NCBI GenBank assembly: GCA_007136585.1 | Contig: SLGR01000082.1 | Span: 1-7,810, forward strand | DNA length: 7,810 nt | Source: Candidatus Sumerlaeota bacterium | Lineage (GTDB): Bacteria; CG03; SLGR01 | Direction of reading: 5' to 3' | In this document: positions 1 to 6,000 of the stretch, one piece after another | How the letters are laid out: every line of letters begins with the position of its first letter | How positions within the stretch are numbered: the first letter of the stretch is position 1 | Notes under the pieces: model-generated | The model's input: only the letters and a program-made list of their open reading frames with translations | Databases searched by the model: none | Told to the model about the DNA's origin: nothing | Program-made: the position numbers and the translations under genes

Positions 1-1
1 G

Positions 2-3000
2 CTGAACTCCGCGTATTTCCGTCACCTTATAAGCAGGTTTGACCTTTCCCTTATCCAGGAATCGGGTATAGAGATCCTTCTTGATGTGAGAAAATTATCC
101 GGTATTTCCGAGGAAGACCTGGAGAATATTCCCCTTGACATGACCCTCATCCTCCCCGGTGATACCCGGGATATAGAAGAGATAGAGAGTTCCGGGAACC
201 AGATCAAGGTAGAGCTCCAGGAGGACGGAACCCTGATAAGGGTCTGGGGTTCGGACGGAAGAGAGCTCAGGGATACTGACCTTTCCGCTCTTCTCAACTG
301 GTATATATGCGAGCATTACGGGTACAGGGGCGATATTATAACAAGCCGTTACTCCAGCCCGCTGCTTGAACGGATAGCGCGGAGGTACGGTCTTGAGACA
401 AGTTTCTCCCATACCGGGGAGAATCACCTGATAAACCCCGAGATAAGCTGGAATGATTACCTGGCCCATATTATACTCCTTGCCGAGATTAAAGGAAGGA
501 CCGGGAGGAGCCTGGAGGAGAACCTCATAAGGATAAGCAGAGATATGGGCGGACCGGAGTACTCCTATGCGAGCAGTTTTAACGTTCATTACGAGGATTA
601 CGAAGAGATAAGAAAATTCTTTGAGAGTGAGAATATTGAACATACCGCAGGGTACGAGTATGCGGATAAAATAGAGCGTTTTGACCGGGGTATAAGGATA
701 GAGTATAAGGACGGAAGCTGGCTGCTGATGAGCCTGAGGGCCGATACAGTGGAGGTTTACTCCGAGGCGTTTGAGAAGAAGCGCGCCAGGGAGCTGGCGA
801 CCTCCTTTGAAAGTATGTTAAAAGACAGGGTGCAGCCTTCATTCTCTCTCAAACGCCTTCTTTCGCCGACACCTGTAAGGGTTGCCCTCATGGTATCGCT
901 TCTTAATATCGGTCTGGTGGGTCTCTCCATTATACTACCGGCCTTCTTTCCGGTTTTAAACTGGACCATATTCAGCCCGGTTCTTGCTCCCGTGGCAAAC
1001 CTTTTCTCTATGCTTTCCCCGTATTTTATTGAGAGACTCCCCTTTATAATGTCGGTATTTGCTTTTTATGCTCCCATGTTTACCGTGTGGTTTATCAGGG
1101 CTGCCTTCATGTTTTTTACCGCGAGGACTATGTGGGGGCAGGCGGGCAGGTACGAGCTTCATCCCGATATTGCGGAACTTCCCTCGGTAAAAGAAGGGGT
1201 CAGCCCGGATAAGGGCAAGTTCAGGGGTTTTGAATTTGTGGAGATAAAGGAAGACAGGCGCACCCCGTCAAAACTAAACGTAGCCGTTAACAAAGAGTAC
1301 TTTACGGCGCTTCCGCCGACCCTCCAGGTAATCTTCTACCAGCACGCATTCAGCGTTGCCAGGGTTCAGAAACTTATTCCCATACAGCTCCTGATGAAGG
1401 GGGTCTCGCGCACTCTTTCCTATTTTCTCAGGCTTATCATCAACCCCGTCATAATACATCCTTTTGCCGCGGTTGCGGATATATTTTACCTGGGGAAATG
1501 GATCAGAGAGAAGGAGAGCAAGAAGCCCGGCGCGGTATATTACTCCGGTTCAAAGATCATATGGCCGGAAGAGTACAGGGAGACGCTGGGTAAGAAATAC
1601 GATACAAACTGGACAACCGGAAGGGTAAAGAACTTCTCCGACAGGCCTTCCGGGGTCCCGGACGGAGACACCCTGTACCTTGACGACGGCTCAGTCATAC
1701 GTCTGGCCGGGCTTGAACCCGGTGAGATGAAGGCGGACGAGGAGGAGCCCGGGGCACGCGAGGCCAGGGATTTCCTGAGAGAAATGATAAGACCCGGAAT
1801 GGACCTTTTTATGGTAATCCCTAAAGACAACAGGGAGGATAAATACGGGCGCACGGTAGCTTACGTCTACGCCCCCGATTCGCAGGGGCGCCTGGTAAAT
1901 GTGAACCGCGCTATGCACGAACAGGGGCATAACAGGTATATTGACAGGGTAGTGAACTGGTATGGGATAAAATCAAGTATAGGGGAGGTTGTCGCAGAGC
2001 TGAAAGAACTTCCCGCGTACCTGGAGGCCCCCGCCTCGCTGAAATCCCTTGAGAGAGAGAAAGGGCTGAGCTACTATATTACCAACCCCCTTGAAATTTT
2101 CCGGGGGATTACCGCCCTCTTCTCTGTAAGCAAGCCAGCCGGCATTCAGGAAGAGGGCGAGGAGAAACTTTTTATGAGATCCCTTAAGGCCGCGCCCCTT
2201 GAGAGGGAAAAAGACGCGGAGATACTTGAGAATGCCGGATGGGATACGGGAACCCACAGTCGGGTCAGCCTGGGGAGCGGGTTTGATCCTTCCGGGATAA
2301 GCCCCGGCGGCAGGACCGGGGACCGCTCCAGTCTATATCTTTCCGGCACCGTCAGTATCGGTGATGGGTTCTTACTGGATGAAGATAAGATTTTTTCGGT
2401 TGAAAACTACGCGGGGGGGGAGTTTTCCGCCGGCGCGGACGTATCAGTAAAAGCCAATATTACCGTTACAATAGAGGGAGACGGAAGACTCAGTATAGAC
2501 GAAGGAGTAACCGCGGAGAATGATATGCTGATAAAAGTGCTCCCCGGCGAGAGAAAAAGAATGATGATGGTTGCCGGAGAAGCGGTGGTTCTTCCCGAGA
2601 ATATTGATCCGGAAGATTTCTCTTCCCACATAATGGGGATCCTGATGGGAAGGGAAAGCTGGGATGATATAGAGCCTCTTCTCAATGTTTACGGGTTATC
2701 TCCCGAGGCCTGCAGGAAGATATGGGAGTACTATAACTTTGAGGGGTACGAGGCGGTGAGTATCCCGAAGAAGACTTCCACTTCCATACCTTCTTTCACT
2801 CTTCCCAGGGCGATTGAAGAGGTTATCTCATCCGGTGGCGATCTTACATCGCAACAGATGGAATCGCTCACTGACAGACTTGAGAGCCGGATATTCCCGG
2901 ATCCTTCAAGAAAACGTTCCTGGTTTGTCAGGATGCTTCTTACAGAGGAGGAACGGACAGATCTTGCGGGTCTTATTGCAGAGACGGCGGGGATATGGCA

Positions 3001-6000
3001 TCTGATATCGGATAACAAGGATGAGTTTCCGGATGTAAAGAGCCTTATTATTGACGGGGTATCCCTCCTGGACCTGGACGGTGAGGATATAGAGGTTCTT
3101 ATGATAGTAAAGGGAGACGCGCAGCCGGAGGACCTCAGGCTTCGCACAGCCGAAGGAACGATCAGGATCAAGCGGGTCGGGGAGAAGTGGATTCAGGATA
3201 ACGAGTCCGGTGAAGGTCGGAACAGTTTCCTGACAGGTTTTCTTGCTACCGGTATAACGCTCTGGGGAGATAATTACACTTCTTACCTGAATACCCAGTA
3301 CTCCAGGGGGGCCTGGTCCAAGAATATTCTTCTCAGAGCGAAGGAGCTCATTGAGGATGCCGATGATAGCGCTCAGGGGCGCAGCAGGATCATATGGTCG
3401 CTTAAGATACTGGCGGCCCTTAACCCGATCCTGGATGTTGACGAGGTTGAGGACCTGGAGTTTGCGGAGCTTGAGGAACTCGCAGGGGAGTTCCTTGAAC
3501 TGACCAGGCTGCACCTTATTCGCCGGGATATAGACCGCGTCCTGGGTGAGAGTATCAAAAAGAACGTGGCGAAGTACGAGGAATCCCCCGGGATCGGCGG
3601 GGTAGGCGATATTGAGATACTTGAGAAAGAAGGGGAGCCTGAATGGGTTTCCCGGAGAATTTTAAAGGAGAGCAGGGACCTGGAACACGGGGAAGATTTC
3701 TATAATGAAAGAGTTGATAAGGCCCTGGCAGAGATGAGAAGAGTTGATTACCAAAGGTTCAAAGTCCAGAATGTTGATTATCCCCGGAGCCTTCCCGCCG
3801 GGAAACCTGTCCCGGTCTTTACGCTCCCCGGGGGCGCGGAGGTGGAGCTCACACTTAACATAGTAGATACGCCGCGCCGCCTTGAAGACCAGCGGCTTCT
3901 GGGGACCATTACCAGGGCCGGGCCTCTCAGCCAGGTCAATACCCTGGCGGACCACTATGAGATAAACCTTCAGAGCGCGCTTTTCGAGATGGATCCCAGG
4001 GCCCTTTCCATAGTTATCCAGTCACTTCTTGACCAGTTGAGACTCTCCGTCGCACAGGACCGCGCCTTATCCCATACAAGAAGTATCGAGGCAAACGAGC
4101 TTGCCAGAAGAAAGAGCGTCAATGACCGCCAGAGCGACGCCGAGTTCCTGCAGAAAGAGCTCAGCGATTACTTAAACGGCGTAAGAACATCTTTTCTTGA
4201 CCCCGAAGATATACAGTTTACAGACGGGGTAGCCGATATATCCGACCCGGAATCGCGGGTCCCCAGGATCGCGCAGGCCCTGGCGGAGTATAACCGCGCC
4301 TACGGCATAACCCGCCCGGTCCTTCTTGCCTCTTCCGGTGATGGTATGGAGTCAATGGGGCTTTTTGCCGATATCCTTGCGGCAAACGGCATAGAGGTCT
4401 CTTTTCTGGATAAGACGGTTTCGGGGAAAGCCTGGGAGAGTTTTGACAGGAGCAGTTACAGTTTTGCGGTATATTTTTCAGATGACAGGGTTTCGGTAAC
4501 GGGACCCGACGGCGGTATATCCGGGACTCTCTCAAATATACTCGCCATAGTGATGAACTCCGTGAGGTTCTATAAATACAGGGGGCTTGAAACACAGGTT
4601 CCCGGGACTGAGGAAGAGACTGAGAAAGGTCACCTGACACATATGGATGCTCCTGAAGAAGATCCGGTTTTCGGTTCCGATGAGATGAGGGAAGCTTTCA
4701 GGGAGTTTATTGAAACAGGGCATGCTCTTGTTGGAGAGGAGAAAGAGGAGAAACCCGAAACCCCGGCCCGGACACCGCTTGGGCTGAGGGGTATAAGCTT
4801 TGCTATCTCTACGGCGGTTCTTACTGTTTTTGCGACCGTGGCAGGGCTGAATCTCTTTGCCCCCCATATGATAACCATTCCGGGTAAAGAGCTTCTCACC
4901 GGGCTTATATACGCCTGTTTCATGTTCTTTGTCCGCAGCCCTGTCCTTTACGGTATAATAGGAAGCGCGGTAGGGTATTTTATAACCACGGCTTTTCTCT
5001 ACGCGTTCATTACTCCTCTCCGGCTTCTTGCCTACAAACGCGCCTTTCCGTTCTCAAGGAGAGGGGAGCTTATACCGGAGATAGAAGCTATGAGGGATGC
5101 CCCTGATACCGAGTGGACCATCCCCAATGAGTTCAACAGCTGGAGCTTCATATATATGTCAAAGGACGGAAGCGTTACAGCGTATAAGGAAGGGTTCAGG
5201 CATCTGCCCAAGTTTCTGCAGGCGTATATATACCAGCGCGAGATGACAGCCGATACTATTATAAACCGCCAGCTTGTCACCGTACGCTCCGTGCGCAGGG
5301 CCATACTCAGCACCAGGTTCTGGCTCTGGATGGTGCGGATACCGATTATAGAGCCTTTTGTGATAGTAAAGACATTCTGGAACTCACTCCGGTCTCTTTT
5401 TTCAAGAAAAGGGCTGGTTCTAGAGTCGGAGCTTGAACCTCAGCACGAGATAACCCTTGAGGACATAAAAGATAAATACGAGACTGAATGGGTTGATATT
5501 AAGAAAGTCAATTTCCAGAAAAAGCTTCAGCTTAAGGATAAACGCCTGGTTAAAGTCCTGGGGGTTCCTTCTGAAAGAGTGGCTTCCGCCGCCGGTATAT
5601 TCGCTGAGAGGAAGGCTCTTCTTCTTATCCCGAAAACCGAGAAGGATACTGAGAGGTTCCAGGCCTATGTATATCTCTCACCTGAAGGTGAACCCGGGAT
5701 AGAGCCTGAAAAGGTATCCCCGACCGAAGAGGTCTGGGTGAACTTTACTTCCGCGCACGTGGGATCCGGTCTTCTCAGGAGAGGAATAACCCCTGTCGGG
5801 GTCGACTCGCTTACCAGGGACGATGAACTCATTGATATAACGGATGTTCCGCCTGTGATAAGGTTTACCAGGGCTCAGCTGGAGAGTCTTGAAGAGGAGA
5901 CTCCTGTTCTTAAACCCGAGAACAGGCTTCTCGGATGGATATTCAGAGCCCTGGACAGTGTATCCGGTATAGGGCTCCTGGCCCTTGGGCCATATTTTAC

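Larger units (their letters stand above)
869..2131 (+). repeat. Composite module, copy A (membrane - protease-like - SNase - linker)
   Basis: Residues 290-710. This copy shares an ordered set of landmarks with residues 1591-1988: T-P before the first helix (290/1591); LP-x-x-LQ-x-x-x-Y-Q (437/1735); Y-[DE]-T-x-W (533/1826); I-P-K (606/1876); AYVY (620/1888); V-N (634/1913); L-x-S-L-E (680/1960); A-L-x-S-V-S (705/1983). Offsets drift gently between 1301 and 1268 residues, as expected for insertions and deletions in diverged copies. Seen only at protein level; no long DNA identity was noticed. The phosphohexomutase remnants in front of both copies suggest that the duplicated unit began further upstream. 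Confidence 0.75.
4772..5965 (+). repeat. Composite module, copy B (membrane - protease-like - SNase-like - linker)
   Basis: Residues 1591-1988, the counterpart of residues 290-710. It is about 23 residues shorter overall, mainly because the first part of the SNase-like domain (the D-G-D-T strand region) is reduced. Shared landmarks include T-P, LP-x-x-LQ-x-x-x-Y-Q, Y-[DE]-T-x-W, I-P-K, AYVY, V-N, L-x-S-L-E and A-L-x-S-V-S. Copy B is more decayed than copy A at the SNase active site. It is followed by a third membrane cluster, which is absent after copy A. Confidence 0.75.

Noticed and set aside
2237-2320. Gly/Ser/Asp-rich stretch before the beta-solenoid region as a calcium-binding repeat
   Set aside because: There is no repeated D-x-D-x-D-G or GGxGxD pattern; it reads as a flexible linker.
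2814-3005. Short + strand open frames at 2814-3005 and 5493-5702
   Set aside because: Both are out-of-frame readings inside the giant gene. Their products are rich in Arg and Leu with no recognisable motif.
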